From Paenibacillus_E oryzisoli_A (lineage in GTDB: Bacteria > Bacillota > Bacilli > Paenibacillales > NBRC-103111), in NCBI RefSeq assembly GCF_050467285.1, contig NZ_JBCMUN010000001.1, positions 248,001-312,000 of the forward strand: a stretch of 64,000 nt of DNA, given 5' to 3'. The notes beneath the pieces were generated by a model, which was given only the letters and a program-made list of their open reading frames with translations, was not told where the DNA came from and searched no databases. Made by a program: the position numbers and the translations under genes. Shown piece after piece: positions 24,636-34,425 of the stretch. Position 1 is the first letter of the stretch. Each line of letters begins with the position of its first letter.

Positions 24636-26249
24636 ATGAAGAAATTGTTAGCTTCTACCATGATTGTCATGATGATCGGAACAACGGTTGCTTGTTCCAC
24701 GAAGACAGAGACGACTGCGCCGAAAGAATCGACAGCGCCAGCTGCCGCCGCAACGACGACGTATCCAATCCAAACCGATAAGACGCTTACTTATTGGGGA
24801 GAGTTGACTGGCAATATTACGGGTGTGAAAACAACGCACGCAGACGTCCCTTTCTTTCAAGAATGGCAAAAAGTTACCGGTGTGCCGCTTAAATTCATAG
24901 CGCCGCCTTCGGGTCAGGCGAAAGAAGGACTTAACGTGATGTTGGCCTCCGGTGATCTGCCGGATATGATCGAATATAACTTTCTTACGTTCCCAGGGGG
25001 ACCTGAGAAAGCCATTAAGGATGGCTACATCCTGAAATTGAATGATGTGATCGATAAGTATGCGCCTAACCTTAAGAAATATTTGAAGGAACATCCTGAA
25101 GTCGACAAAATGATTAAAACGGATAGCGGAAGCTACTATGCGTTTCCTTTCATTCGGGGAGATGAATATCTCCAAGTCTTCCAAGGTCCAATTATGCGTA
25201 AGGACTGGTTAGACGAACTGGGGCTCCCAGTGCCTGAAACCATGGATGATTGGACAACTACCCTCAGAGCGTTCAAAGAGAAGAAAGGCGCGGCCGCTCC
25301 TCTGACTTTTAACAGTAAACCGAATTTCTTCAATGATTCTTACAATGGAGCGTTTCTTGGCGCATTCGGAGTGAACCGCAACTTCTATCTAGACAATGGA
25401 GAAATTAAATTTGGTCCAGCCGAGAACGGATATAAGGAGTACTTGGCACAGTTCCAGCAATGGTACAAAGAAGGCTTGCTGGATAAAAATATTGCAACTG
25501 CCGATTCGAAAGCGGTAGATAGCAGCATCGCTTCCGGCGGTACGGGAGCAAGTATCGGCAACGCCGGAGGCGGTTTAGGGAAATGGCAGCCGCTTGTTCA
25601 AGCCAAAGACCCGAAAGCCGTATTGGTAGGCGTCCCTTACCCTGTGCTCAAGAAAGGCGACACACCGCAATTCGGACAGAAGAGCTCGGCTTATGACACC
25701 GGCGGCATGGTTGCGATTACAGCGAATAGCAAGAACGCTGAGCTCGCCGCCAAACTGCTGGATTACGGATATAGCGAAGAAGGCCACATGTTCTTCAATT
25801 TTGGTAAAGAAGGCGTCAGCTACAACATGGAGAACGGCTATCCGAAATATACGGATTTGTTAATGAAGAATCCGGATAAATTGGCCCCGGCGCAAGCCAT
25901 GTCGCTGTATACCCGCGGCAGCTATAACGGACCGTTTGTGCAAGATAAGCGATATGTGGAACAATTCTACACCATGCAGTCGCAGCGTGACGCGGTGAAC
26001 GTTTGGAAGAAAACCGATGCAGATAAACATAATCTGCCGCAGATTACACCTACGCCGGAAGAAAGCTCGGAATATGCCAAAATCATGAGTGACATTAATA
26101 CATTGGTTGATGAAATGACCTTGAAAATGGTATTAGGATCTGAATCCATTGATCAGTACCCGAAATACTTGGAAAAAATGAAGTCCTTGAAGCTGGATCG
26201 CGCCATTGAAATTCAAAAAGCAGCGTTGGATCGCTACAACAAACGTTAA
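24636..26249 (+). CDS. Sugar ABC transporter binding lipoprotein 1 (LplA/YtcQ type)
   Basis: A 537-residue extracellular solute-binding protein. The signal peptide ends in TVAC with lipidated Cys20, followed by a Thr/Ala/Glu-rich linker. The mature domain belongs to the large LplA/YtcQ cluster of bacterial solute-binding family 1 (FFQEWQKVTGVPLKFI, LASGDLPDMIEYN, DGYILKLNDVIDKYAPNL, RKDWLDELGLPVPETMDDW). Such proteins bind oligosaccharides. Two permeases follow directly; no ATPase is encoded, so a shared MsmX-like ATPase is expected. A close paralogue is at 30685. AGCGGAGGG precedes the ATG. Confidence 0.93.
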   Translation: MKKLLASTMIVMMIGTTVACSTKTETTAPKESTAPAAAATTTYPIQTDKTLTYWGELTGNITGVKTTHADVPFFQEWQKVTGVPLKFIAPPSGQAKEGLNVMLASGDLPDMIEYNFLTFPGGPEKAIKDGYILKLNDVIDKYAPNLKKYLKEHPEVDKMIKTDSGSYYAFPFIRGDEYLQVFQGPIMRKDWLDELGLPVPETMDDWTTTLRAFKEKKGAAAPLTFNSKPNFFNDSYNGAFLGAFGVNRNFYLDNGEIKFGPAENGYKEYLAQFQQWYKEGLLDKNIATADSKAVDSSIASGGTGASIGNAGGGLGKWQPLVQAKDPKAVLVGVPYPVLKKGDTPQFGQKSSAYDTGGMVAITANSKNAELAAKLLDYGYSEEGHMFFNFGKEGVSYNMENGYPKYTDLLMKNPDKLAPAQAMSLYTRGSYNGPFVQDKRYVEQFYTMQSQRDAVNVWKKTDADKHNLPQITPTPEESSEYAKIMSDINTLVDEMTLKMVLGSESIDQYPKYLEKMKSLKLDRAIEIQKAALDRYNKR

Positions 26250-26299
26250 TAAAGGGACAGGGCGGAGAGAGGTGACTCTCTCCGTCAACTCAGAATGAG

Positions 26300-27268
26300 G
26301 TGAGGGAGAAGATGGAGAGTACTCAACCGCTACTAAGTAAGTCGCAAGTAAAGAAAAAAACGCGCAGCAATCGATTTGTGCATGATTTTATCATGAATAA
26401 GTATTTGTATTTGATGATGGTTCCTGTCATTCTCTATTACATCGTTTTTCATTACGCCCCCATGTATGGTGCGTTAATTGCTTTCAAAGATTACTCCCCC
26501 ATGAAAGGAATCATGGGCAGCGATTGGGTTGGCCTCAAGCATTTTAAAGATTTTTTCGGCAGTTTTTACTTTTGGCGTATTTTAAAGAATACGCTTGTCA
26601 TCAGTCTGTACTCACTGGTTTTTGAATTTCCAGCGCCAATTATTTTGGCCTTGTTAATAAATGAAGTGCGAAGCAAAGCGTTTAAGCGTGTCGCTCAGAC
26701 GATTACGTACATGCCTTACTTTATTTCGCTCGTTGTAATTTGTGGAATTATCACCGATTTTACAAATGCCGATGGTGTTATTAATAAGCTCATGATGCTA
26801 TTTGGATATGATGGCCAAGCGATGCTGCAGAAGCAGGAATTATTCCGGCCTATTTATATTTTATCTGAAATTTGGCAGCGGATCGGTTGGGAATCCATCA
26901 TCTATATTGCTGCATTAATGGGGATCGACCAGGAGCAATATGAAGCTGCGCATATGGATGGAGCGAGCAGATGGAAGCAGATCGTTAACATCACCTTGCC
27001 GGGCATTATGCCGACCATTACGATCATGCTTATTTTGCGAATGGGCAATTTGTTGAACGTGGGCTTCGAGAAAATTATTCTTCTGTACAATCCGGTCACC
27101 TATGAAACGGCAGATGTCATCTCGTCATTCGTCTATCGCAAAGGGTTACTTGAATTCGGCTGGAGCTATAGCTCGGCAGTAGGCTTATTCAACTCGGTCA
27201 TCAATCTTATTTTGCTGGTTACAGCCAATTATATTAGCCGCAAAGTCAATGAAAGCAGCTTATGGTGA
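26300..27268 (+). CDS. Sugar ABC transporter permease (LplB type)
   Basis: A 322-residue MalF-like permease with six membrane helices. It starts with a charged segment and KYLYLMMVPVILYYIVFHYAPMYGALIAFKDY, and carries the EAA loop YEAAHMDGASRWKQIVNITLPGIMP (about 213-237) that docks to the ATPase. The GTG at 26300 or the ATG at 26312 could be the start; GAGGTGAGGGAG lies around them. The downstream permease starts 10 bases after its stop. Confidence 0.93.
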   Translation: MREKMESTQPLLSKSQVKKKTRSNRFVHDFIMNKYLYLMMVPVILYYIVFHYAPMYGALIAFKDYSPMKGIMGSDWVGLKHFKDFFGSFYFWRILKNTLVISLYSLVFEFPAPIILALLINEVRSKAFKRVAQTITYMPYFISLVVICGIITDFTNADGVINKLMMLFGYDGQAMLQKQELFRPIYILSEIWQRIGWESIIYIAALMGIDQEQYEAAHMDGASRWKQIVNITLPGIMPTITIMLILRMGNLLNVGFEKIILLYNPVTYETADVISSFVYRKGLLEFGWSYSSAVGLFNSVINLILLVTANYISRKVNESSLW

Positions 27269-27278
27269 GGTGGAGCGA

Positions 27279-28160
27279 ATGAAAAGAGGCACAAGTATTT
27301 TTGAAAGATCTTTCGATGTCGGCATTTATCTGATACTCACATTTCTAGTTATTGTCACGTTATATCCGTTGCTCTATGTGATCCTGGCTTCCTTCAGCGA
27401 CGCAGGTCAGCTCATCACGCATAAAGGATTTCTGTATAAGACACTAGGTTTCAGCGTGGAGGCCTATAAGGGCGTATTTAAAAACCCAGGTATACTGATT
27501 GGATACCGAAATACGCTGTTTATCGTTGTGGCTGGGATCATCGTGAACATCTTCATGACTGCGTTAGGGGCTTACGTGCTTTCGCGGAAAAATGTCCTTT
27601 GGAATAAAGGCTTTATGCTGATTATTGTGTTCACGATGTTCTTTCATGGCGGACTCATTCCTTTATACTTGACGGTGAAAAATGTAGGCCTGCTTGATTC
27701 GTTATGGGCGACGATTATCCCGTTTGCGATCAGTACCTTCAATCTCATCATCATGCGCACCGCCTTCATGTCTGTACCCGATAGCTTGGAGGAATCCGCT
27801 AAAATTGATGGTGCGAATCACTTTACAATCTTGTTCAAAATTATTATTCCGCTTTCCATGCCAGTCATTGCCGTTATGATTCTGTACTATGCAGTGGATA
27901 AGTGGAATGCATGGTTCTACGCATCGGTATTTATTAAAAGCAGAGATCTCTTTCCGTTACAACTTGTACTCCGTGAAATATTAATCGCCAACTCAACGGA
28001 CGGCATGTCAGCTGGGGCGGATGCGGCAGATCGTTACCAGATTGGTGAAACGATTAAATATGCGACGATTGTTGTCGCAACGGGACCTGTGCTTTGCATC
28101 TATCCGTTTGTTCAACGTTATTTTGTCAAAGGGGTTATGGTGGGTTCCTTAAAAGGGTAA
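27279..28160 (+). CDS. Sugar ABC transporter permease (LplC type)
   Basis: A 293-residue MalG-like permease, six helices, with TLYPLLYVILASFSDAGQLI near the N-terminus and the EAA loop SLEESAKIDGANHFTILFKIIIPLSMPVI (about 180-208). It ends GVMVGSLKG, the usual C-terminus of the group. ATG 27279 is chosen for GAGGTGGAG just upstream, over an in-frame ATG at 27249 inside the previous gene. It is the third gene of the transporter operon. Confidence 0.94.
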   Translation: MKRGTSIFERSFDVGIYLILTFLVIVTLYPLLYVILASFSDAGQLITHKGFLYKTLGFSVEAYKGVFKNPGILIGYRNTLFIVVAGIIVNIFMTALGAYVLSRKNVLWNKGFMLIIVFTMFFHGGLIPLYLTVKNVGLLDSLWATIIPFAISTFNLIIMRTAFMSVPDSLEESAKIDGANHFTILFKIIIPLSMPVIAVMILYYAVDKWNAWFYASVFIKSRDLFPLQLVLREILIANSTDGMSAGADAADRYQIGETIKYATIVVATGPVLCIYPFVQRYFVKGVMVGSLKG

Positions 28161-28307
28161 AATCTGCGGTATACCGACTCTGTTTGCGCTTTTATCAATC
28201 CCATTTGTCATATTGGACATTCCTCCCCCTGCAAACCGAGGTATAATAAGGAGCAGTGAAGTCAATCCTTTCATTGAAATTTCAACGTGCAGCGGGAGGA
28301 GATCCAG

Positions 28308-30665
28308 GTGAAGCTCGGGTTTCTTTGGCGAAAAAGAAAAAGCATTATGTTCACATGGCTCATCTCTTACAGCGCGGTGTTGTTCGTGCCGATGATGATG
28401 AGCATCATCATTTATATGCAATCCAGCCATGCTTTAAAAAGTGAAATTCATCGTGCCAACGATTCGCTGCTGAAGCAGGTGCGCTACACGATTGATACGC
28501 AGTTCGATTTGATGAAGCGGTTAAATATGGAAGTGACGTGGAATACGAAACTGCAAAGCTTGATGTACTCGAACGTGCGGTCGAGCGACGATCAGTTTTT
28601 AGCTTTTCAGCTGGTGAAAGACTTTCGGACCTACCAGACCTCTTATGCGACCATTGACGAGTTTTATGTCACGTGGGATCAAGAGGGAGCTATTCTCCGT
28701 CCGGGGAATGTGCGGGATATGAAGACGGCGTTTGAGACGATCCATAATACCGGCACGATCCGGTACGAGCAGTGGATGGATAAAATTCATCATGCTGCGA
28801 GCAATCAGTTTATTTTGCTGCCGCGTATGGAGGCGGGGCCCTCGGCCACTTCGCTTGCGTATATTACGCATCTGCCCAACGATCTGAATGGCAAACAGAC
28901 CGGGACGGTCGTCGTGATGGCGGATCTGGAGCGTTTTCAGAAAGCGATTGAGAGCATTTCCGGGTTCAGCGGCGGGCAAGTTGTGATTTTAAATAAGGAC
29001 AATCAAGTTCTGCTCTCCAACATGCAGGCGGAGGTCAATCCGCATCTGAGTCTGGATCAACTGCAAAATCCCGATCAGGTGGTGTACCAACCGGCGCAGA
29101 ACGGAGATTCGGAGCTTTTCTATATTCAATCGGCGGTGTCGGATTTGAAGTATGCGCTTCTCATTCCGAGCAGCCTTTATTGGGAAAAAGCGGAGTATGT
29201 TCGCAAATTTACGTATATTAGCATTATTATCTCGCTGCTGGGCGCTGTGGTGTTGACGTGGTTTTTCATGCGTCGGAACTATTCGCCGATTCAGCGGCTG
29301 GTACAGCTTTTTGCCGATAAAAAAGATGAGGCTAGAACGGACGGCAACGAGCTGACGTTCATTCAGAGCATGATTTCGCATACGCGAAATGAGAAGGACC
29401 AGATCGAGATGCAGCTGCAATCCCATCATCAGGTGCTGCGCTCGAACATGCTGAACCGGCTGCTTAAGGGCCGCATCGATTCGCTCGTGTCGTACGAGGA
29501 AGCGTTCCAGACGTTCCATATCGAGCTCCGCTCGAACTATTTTGCGGTGATCCTGTTCGCCGTTGAGAATTCCGATAGTCTTGCTTCGAATTTGCCTGGG
29601 ATGCATATGGGCGAGCGCCGGAAGCTGCTGCATTTTATTATTACGAATGTGGTGGAAGAGCTGGTCGGTCATCGTCAGCATGCGGGGTATATGGCGGAAA
29701 TCGACGATATGATGGCGTGTATCGTGAACTTTGGCGAGTCGGAGACAGCCGAGCAGAAGGCGGATCTGGCGTGGATTGCATCGGAGGCGCAGCGGTTTCT
29801 GACCCGGTTCCAGATGGATCTGACGATCTCGATTTCCGGTGTGCACCACGGGCTCACGAGCGTGGCCGAAGCTTACGGCGAAGCGCTTGATGCGATGGAA
29901 TATAAGATGGTGCGGGGCAAAAGAGAGATCATCACGTACGACGAAGTTCATATCGATGAGACGGACAAGCTGCCGCTCGGCTATTACTATCCGCTCCAGG
30001 CGGAGCAGCAGATCATCAACCTGATCAAGGCGGGGGATCTGGCGCAGGCATCGGCGAGCATGAACGAGATCATGAATCGCAACTTCGACAAGCCGCTTGT
30101 TTCGCTGACGCTGGCGCGCTGCCTGATTTTTAACCTCGTCGGCACGATGGTCAAGGCGATCAACGAGCTGGAGGATGGCGCGAATCAGCCGCTCCTCGGA
30201 GACAATCCGCTGTGGATGGAGTCCATCCTTGCCTGCGATACGATCCAAGAGATGCGGCAGGAGCTGCAGCTGCTGCTGGGCGAGGTGTGCACGTTCGCCG
30301 CGGCGAAGCTCGAATCGAACCTGACCAAAGAGCGCGCACATGCGCTCAAGGAGCTTGCCGAGAAGGTGATGCGCTACGTTTCGGAGCATTATCAGGATGC
30401 GAATTTGAATGTGAATACGATTGGGGAGTTTTTTGCGCTGCGGGGGAGCTATGTGTCCAAGCTGTTCAAGGATCAGACCGGTGAAGGGCTGCTCGATTAT
30501 ATTACGAAGTATCGCATTGAACAGGCGAAGAAAATGATCGGGCAGAAGCAGGATTCAATCGCCGATATTGCCAAGCAGGTCGGGTATAATGAGGCGGCGA
30601 CGTTCATTCGCGTTTTTAAGAAATATGAGGGGATCACCCCAGGCAAATATAAGGAAACGCACTGA
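28308..30665 (+). CDS. Membrane-anchored AraC-type regulator
   Basis: A 785-residue one-component regulator. A first membrane helix (about 13-35) is followed by a roughly 250-residue extracytoplasmic Cache-like sensor and a second helix (YISIIISLLGAVVLTWFFMRR, about 298-318). A cytoplasmic linker with a coiled-coil (NEKDQIEMQLQSHHQVLRS) leads to a YesN-like middle domain, and the last 100 residues are an AraC double helix-turn-helix (VNTIGEFFALRGSYVSKLFK; IADIAKQVGYNEAATFIRVF). The GTG at 28308 follows GGGAGGAG by six bases. A TATAAT at 28242-28247 may be its -10. It probably senses the sugar or its binding protein and controls the flanking transporter genes. Confidence 0.92.
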   Translation: MKLGFLWRKRKSIMFTWLISYSAVLFVPMMMSIIIYMQSSHALKSEIHRANDSLLKQVRYTIDTQFDLMKRLNMEVTWNTKLQSLMYSNVRSSDDQFLAFQLVKDFRTYQTSYATIDEFYVTWDQEGAILRPGNVRDMKTAFETIHNTGTIRYEQWMDKIHHAASNQFILLPRMEAGPSATSLAYITHLPNDLNGKQTGTVVVMADLERFQKAIESISGFSGGQVVILNKDNQVLLSNMQAEVNPHLSLDQLQNPDQVVYQPAQNGDSELFYIQSAVSDLKYALLIPSSLYWEKAEYVRKFTYISIIISLLGAVVLTWFFMRRNYSPIQRLVQLFADKKDEARTDGNELTFIQSMISHTRNEKDQIEMQLQSHHQVLRSNMLNRLLKGRIDSLVSYEEAFQTFHIELRSNYFAVILFAVENSDSLASNLPGMHMGERRKLLHFIITNVVEELVGHRQHAGYMAEIDDMMACIVNFGESETAEQKADLAWIASEAQRFLTRFQMDLTISISGVHHGLTSVAEAYGEALDAMEYKMVRGKREIITYDEVHIDETDKLPLGYYYPLQAEQQIINLIKAGDLAQASASMNEIMNRNFDKPLVSLTLARCLIFNLVGTMVKAINELEDGANQPLLGDNPLWMESILACDTIQEMRQELQLLLGEVCTFAAAKLESNLTKERAHALKELAEKVMRYVSEHYQDANLNVNTIGEFFALRGSYVSKLFKDQTGEGLLDYITKYRIEQAKKMIGQKQDSIADIAKQVGYNEAATFIRVFKKYEGITPGKYKETH

Positions 30666-30684
30666 GACGGGAGGTGGATGTACG

Positions 30685-32295
30685 ATGGGGAAAAGATGGC
30701 TGCGCAGGGCTGGGCTGCTGGTTCACGTGCTTGCGCTTGTCTTGAGCGGCTGCTCGAAGGGGCCGGCAGCGGATGCGGGAAGCGGGACGCCAAAGTCCTC
30801 GACGGATGGACAAGGGCAAGCCGCGGTCACAATGACCTATTGGTCGGAATTGAACGGCAACGCCGCGAGCGTGAAGGCGAAGATTCAGGATATTCCGTTT
30901 TTTCAGGAGTGGCAGAAGCGGACCGGGGTTCAGCTTTCCTTTATTCAGCCGCCGGCGAATCAGGCGAAAGAAGCGATGAACGTGCTCCTTGCCTCGGGTG
31001 AGCTGCCGGATATGATGGAGTTTGAGTGGGACAGCATTCCGGGCGGGCCGGAGAAGGCGATTAAGGACGGTTATATTTTGCGGCTGAACGATCTGATCGA
31101 CAAGTATGCGCCGAACCTCAAAGCGTATCTGAACGCGCATCCCAACGTCGACAAGCAGATCCGCACGGGGGACGGCAGCTACTATGTGTTTCCTTTTATC
31201 CGCGGGGACGATCTTCTGCGCACGTATCAGGGGCCGATTATCCGCCAGGATTGGCTCGATGAGCTGGGGCTGCCGATGCCGACGACGATTGACGATTGGC
31301 ACACGGTGCTGAAGGCGTTCAAGGACAAGAAGGGCGCAGCGGCTCCGCTGACGTTCCTCGGCGTGCCGAATCCACTGTTCGGGCTCGAGGGGGGCGCTTT
31401 TGTCGGGGCGTACGGAGTGAAGAAAGGGTTTTACGTAGAGAAGGGCCAAGTGAAATTTGGTCCGATCGAGGCGGGCTACCGCGATTTTCTCGCGACGTTC
31501 CGCCGGTGGTATGAAGAAGGGTTGATCGATAAAAATATCGCCTCCGTCGATGCGCGCACAATGGATGCGAATATGATCTCCGGGCGCAGCGGCGCGACGA
31601 TCTGGAACGCGGGAGCGGGTATCGGCAAATGGCAGCCGATCGTCGAAGAGAACAACAAAGCGGTGAAGTTTGCGGGGACGACGTACCCTGTGCTTCACCA
31701 AGGTGAGCGGCCGAAGTTTGGCCAGCGCAGTTACGAATACGTTGGGACGGGCGGCGTCGCGATCTCCAGCCATAGCAAGCATGCGGTCGATGCGGTGAAA
31801 ATGCTGGACTACGGCTACAGCGAGGAAGGCCACATGCTATTCAACTTTGGCATCGAAGGCCAAAGCTACACGATGAAGGACGGCTATCCGACGTATACGG
31901 ATTATATTTTGCACAATCCGGACAAGCTGGCACCGGCGCAGGCGCTGGGGATGTATACGCGGTCGAGCTATTTTGGACCGTTCGTGCAGGACGTGCGGTA
32001 TATGGAGCAGTATTACACGCTGCCGCAACAGCGGGATGCCGTGCGCTTATGGGCGGATACGGATACCGATGCGTACATGATCCCGCTGGTCCCGCGGACG
32101 GAAGTGGAGAATGCGGAGTTTTCCTCGATTATGCTCGATATTACGACGCTGGTGGACGAGATGTCGCTTAAAATCATCTTAGGCGTAGAGCCGCTCGAGG
32201 CATTCGACAGCTACGTCAGCAAAATCAAAGCGGCGAAAATCGACCGCGCGATTGAGATTCAGAAAAATGCTTTGCTTCGCTCGGAGAAGCTGTGA
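30685..32295 (+). CDS. Sugar ABC transporter binding lipoprotein 2, paralogue of 24636
   Basis: A 536-residue lipoprotein with lipobox LSGC (Cys23). It aligns along its full length with the protein at 24636: FFQEWQKRTGVQLSFIQPP, SGELPDMMEFEWDSIPGGPE, DGYILRLNDLIDKYAPNL, YVFPFIRGDD and IIRQDWLDELGLPMPTTIDDW all have direct counterparts. Codons are G/C-ending far more often than in the first copy. ATG 30685 follows GGGAGGTGG by seven bases, so the earlier in-frame opening at 30568 is rejected. It lies 19 bases after the regulator, with no permease of its own, so it probably shares the pair at 26300-28160. Confidence 0.92.
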   Translation: MGKRWLRRAGLLVHVLALVLSGCSKGPAADAGSGTPKSSTDGQGQAAVTMTYWSELNGNAASVKAKIQDIPFFQEWQKRTGVQLSFIQPPANQAKEAMNVLLASGELPDMMEFEWDSIPGGPEKAIKDGYILRLNDLIDKYAPNLKAYLNAHPNVDKQIRTGDGSYYVFPFIRGDDLLRTYQGPIIRQDWLDELGLPMPTTIDDWHTVLKAFKDKKGAAAPLTFLGVPNPLFGLEGGAFVGAYGVKKGFYVEKGQVKFGPIEAGYRDFLATFRRWYEEGLIDKNIASVDARTMDANMISGRSGATIWNAGAGIGKWQPIVEENNKAVKFAGTTYPVLHQGERPKFGQRSYEYVGTGGVAISSHSKHAVDAVKMLDYGYSEEGHMLFNFGIEGQSYTMKDGYPTYTDYILHNPDKLAPAQALGMYTRSSYFGPFVQDVRYMEQYYTLPQQRDAVRLWADTDTDAYMIPLVPRTEVENAEFSSIMLDITTLVDEMSLKIILGVEPLEAFDSYVSKIKAAKIDRAIEIQKNALLRSEKL

Positions 32296-32357
32296 GCTGA
32301 AATTTGGAATGGCCATTAGCAAATTGATGTCACGAATTTCTGCTGGTAACATCATGT

Positions 32358-32384
32358 AGCCGCTGCTTGAGAGCGGCTTTTTTT
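32358..32384 (+). terminator. Intrinsic terminator after binding protein 2
   Basis: AGCCGCT and AGCGGCT flank a short loop, followed by TTTTTTT. It ends at the 3' end of the convergent response regulator. Confidence 0.8.
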
Positions 32385-33052
32385 CATTGGGCCAGCCCGT
32401 TGCGCAGGGCGTACACGACTGCTTGCGTCCGGTCCTCGGCGCCGAGCTTCTGCAAAATATGATGGACATGCGTCTTGACCGTCCCTTCGCTGATGAACAG
32501 CTTCGCGGCGATTTGGTCGTTGCGCAGCCCATAGGCCATTTCCTGGAGAATGTCTTTCTCCCGGGGAGTCAAGGGCTCGACCAGCTCGGCTTGCGGTGCC
32601 GGAGCTGCGGCGGCGGACGAGGTCGCCAGCTTGGTCAGCACGTGCGCCGCCAGGCCGGTGCGGAACACCGCTTCGCCGCGGTAGACGGCGCGGACGGTCT
32701 CGAGCATGTCCTCCGTGTCGGCATCCTTGAGGAGGTAGCCGACCGCGCCTGCGCGGATGCCCTCGTAGATATAAGCTTCGTCATTAAATGTCGTGAGAAT
32801 GACGATTTTCGTCTGCGGCCGTTGAGCCAGGATGGCCTGTGTCGCCTGAATACCCGTCATGCGCGGCATCTGGACGTCCATGAGGATGACGTCGGGCTTG
32901 GTGGAAAGGGCAAGCTTCACGGCCTCCTCGCCGTCGGCGGCTTCGCCGACCAGCGTCATATCGGGCTGCACGCCGATGACGTAGCCGAATCCTTGGCGGA
33001 TGAGGGTCTGGTCATCGACGAGCATGACTTGGATTGTCGTTGATGGATTCAT
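32384..33052 (-). CDS. NarL-family response regulator
   Basis: A 222-residue response regulator. The receiver domain has the acidic pair in LVDDQ, phospho-acceptor Asp59 in VILMDVQMPRMTG, the Thr in VILTTFNDEAYIYEGIRAG and the Lys in YLLKDAD. A Gln/Ala/Pro linker leads to a LuxR-type helix-turn-helix (LTPREKDILQEMAYGLRNDQ, ISEGTVKTHVHHILQKLG). Its start overlaps the end of the kinase gene by 41 bases, so the pair is translationally coupled. Target unknown. Confidence 0.95.
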   Translation of the reverse strand: MNPSTTIQVMLVDDQTLIRQGFGYVIGVQPDMTLVGEAADGEEAVKLALSTKPDVILMDVQMPRMTGIQATQAILAQRPQTKIVILTTFNDEAYIYEGIRAGAVGYLLKDADTEDMLETVRAVYRGEAVFRTGLAAHVLTKLATSSAAAAPAPQAELVEPLTPREKDILQEMAYGLRNDQIAAKLFISEGTVKTHVHHILQKLGAEDRTQAVVYALRNGLAQ

Positions 33053-34214
33053 CGTCGGGAATCTCCTCCTTGTGGAAAGGGATGTGAGCCGTCACTTCAA
33101 AACCGACCGGCTCCAGCACGCGGCACTTGAGCGTGCCGCCTTGTTCTTCGAGCCGCCTGCGCATCATGTGCAGGCCGAAGCCTTCGGCGAAGCTGCGCCG
33201 CGCTTCGGAAGCGCCGTTATCTTGAATTTGGAGCAGCCAGTGGTCGGAGTGCTGTTCTAGGTGGACTTGCACCTCCGACGCTTCAGCATGCCGGACGGTA
33301 TTCGTCAGCGCCTCCTGTACCACGCTGAAAATGAGGCGAGATGTGACGGCATCCAGCTCATCCTCGCGGATAGGCGCATGGAGCTCGGTGTGGATCGAGG
33401 CAACCGCACCCGTGCGGGCGAGCAGCGCCTGGACCGGGAGCAGCCCGGATTCCGATTGGTCGTCTGCGAGCCCGTGAACGGATGTGCGGATGTCCGTCAG
33501 GCCTTGCCTGGCGACGGCGAGCATGCTGTCCAGCGTCTCGGCCGCCTTGGCAGGGTCGCGGCTGAGCATGTAGCGCATCGCCTGCATCTGCACGATGAGG
33601 GAGGTCAGGCTGTGCCCAACTGCATCGTGGATGTCCCGGGCAATGCGGGTGCGCTCTTCCAGGACAGCGTAGTGCATGTCCTTGACTGAAGCTTCTTGCA
33701 GCTGTGCGTAGGCCGCTTGCAGATCGATGAGATGCTGCCGGTTGCGGGCGTTCGTCTCGTTGCGCTGCATCCGGCTGCGGATGCTGAGGTAGAGCGCGGC
33801 GGCGAGCAGCACGAATGACAGCGCGCTGAATAGGTCGGCGCGGCCAAATCGGATGTACAGCGCGCCCGTCACGAACAGCGTCAAAATGACAGGCGCGGCG
33901 GAGCGGGCCATCTGAACTTGCAGCAGCGTCGAGATCAGCACGATCGCGCCGATATAAATGAAGCTGGTATCGCGGAGCCAGAAGTAGCCGACGGCGCTTT
34001 CGATCAGCAGCAGCGCGATGGCTGCGGTGAGTCGGGGAAGCGTCCGCCATGTTTTGGGCAGAAAGAGTACCGTCGTAAAAGAAATCCAGATGAGGATATG
34101 AAGCGAGAGTTGCAAGGCATCTCCGAGGAATAATCGTTTGCCTCCCAGGAGAAACAACAGGATCGCGGCGACAATGAGCAGCCTCCCTGCGAAAGGGAAG
34201 GATTTTAAGGACAT
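33012..34214 (-). CDS. DesK/NarL-type sensor histidine kinase
   Basis: A 400-residue kinase with about six membrane helices in the first 145 residues and almost no extracellular loops, as in membrane-sensing DesK/LiaS relatives. A coiled-coil leads to the HisKA_3 box ARDIHDAVGHSLTSL with phospho-His196, and the HATPase has VQEALTNTVRHAEASEV and the G-box EGFGLHMMRRR. The ATG at 34214 follows CGGAG by nine bases; an in-frame ATG at 34262 is less likely. It signals to the overlapping regulator at 32384. It may sense membrane state or envelope drugs. Confidence 0.93.
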   Translation of the reverse strand: MSLKSFPFAGRLLIVAAILLFLLGGKRLFLGDALQLSLHILIWISFTTVLFLPKTWRTLPRLTAAIALLLIESAVGYFWLRDTSFIYIGAIVLISTLLQVQMARSAAPVILTLFVTGALYIRFGRADLFSALSFVLLAAALYLSIRSRMQRNETNARNRQHLIDLQAAYAQLQEASVKDMHYAVLEERTRIARDIHDAVGHSLTSLIVQMQAMRYMLSRDPAKAAETLDSMLAVARQGLTDIRTSVHGLADDQSESGLLPVQALLARTGAVASIHTELHAPIREDELDAVTSRLIFSVVQEALTNTVRHAEASEVQVHLEQHSDHWLLQIQDNGASEARRSFAEGFGLHMMRRRLEEQGGTLKCRVLEPVGFEVTAHIPFHKEEIPDDESINDNPSHARR

Positions 34215-34302
34215 AGGGATCAACTCCGATAGAAGGCTGTGGGATGCGCATTTGTACAACATTGTAGGGCTTTAGCCGGTCAAAAGCTAGTCAAACACAC
34301 AT

Positions 34303-34322
34303 TCTCTATCGCTGGATAGAGA
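34303..34322. promoter_or_regulatory. Inverted repeat between divergent kinase and VC0807 genes
   Basis: TCTCTATC and GATAGAGA are perfect 8-base arms around a 4-base loop, placed about 90 bases upstream of the kinase start and about 100 upstream of the VC0807 gene. It could be an operator for either; no T-run makes a terminator unlikely. Confidence 0.35.
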
Positions 34323-34425
34323 GCGCCGTGACGCGGAATCCATCCGGGGATTGGCGCTGAGCTGCGGGAGGCTGCGCTATGATAGGAGTGTCAGAAACAC
34401 ACCATAGCGAAAAGGGAGTGACCGC

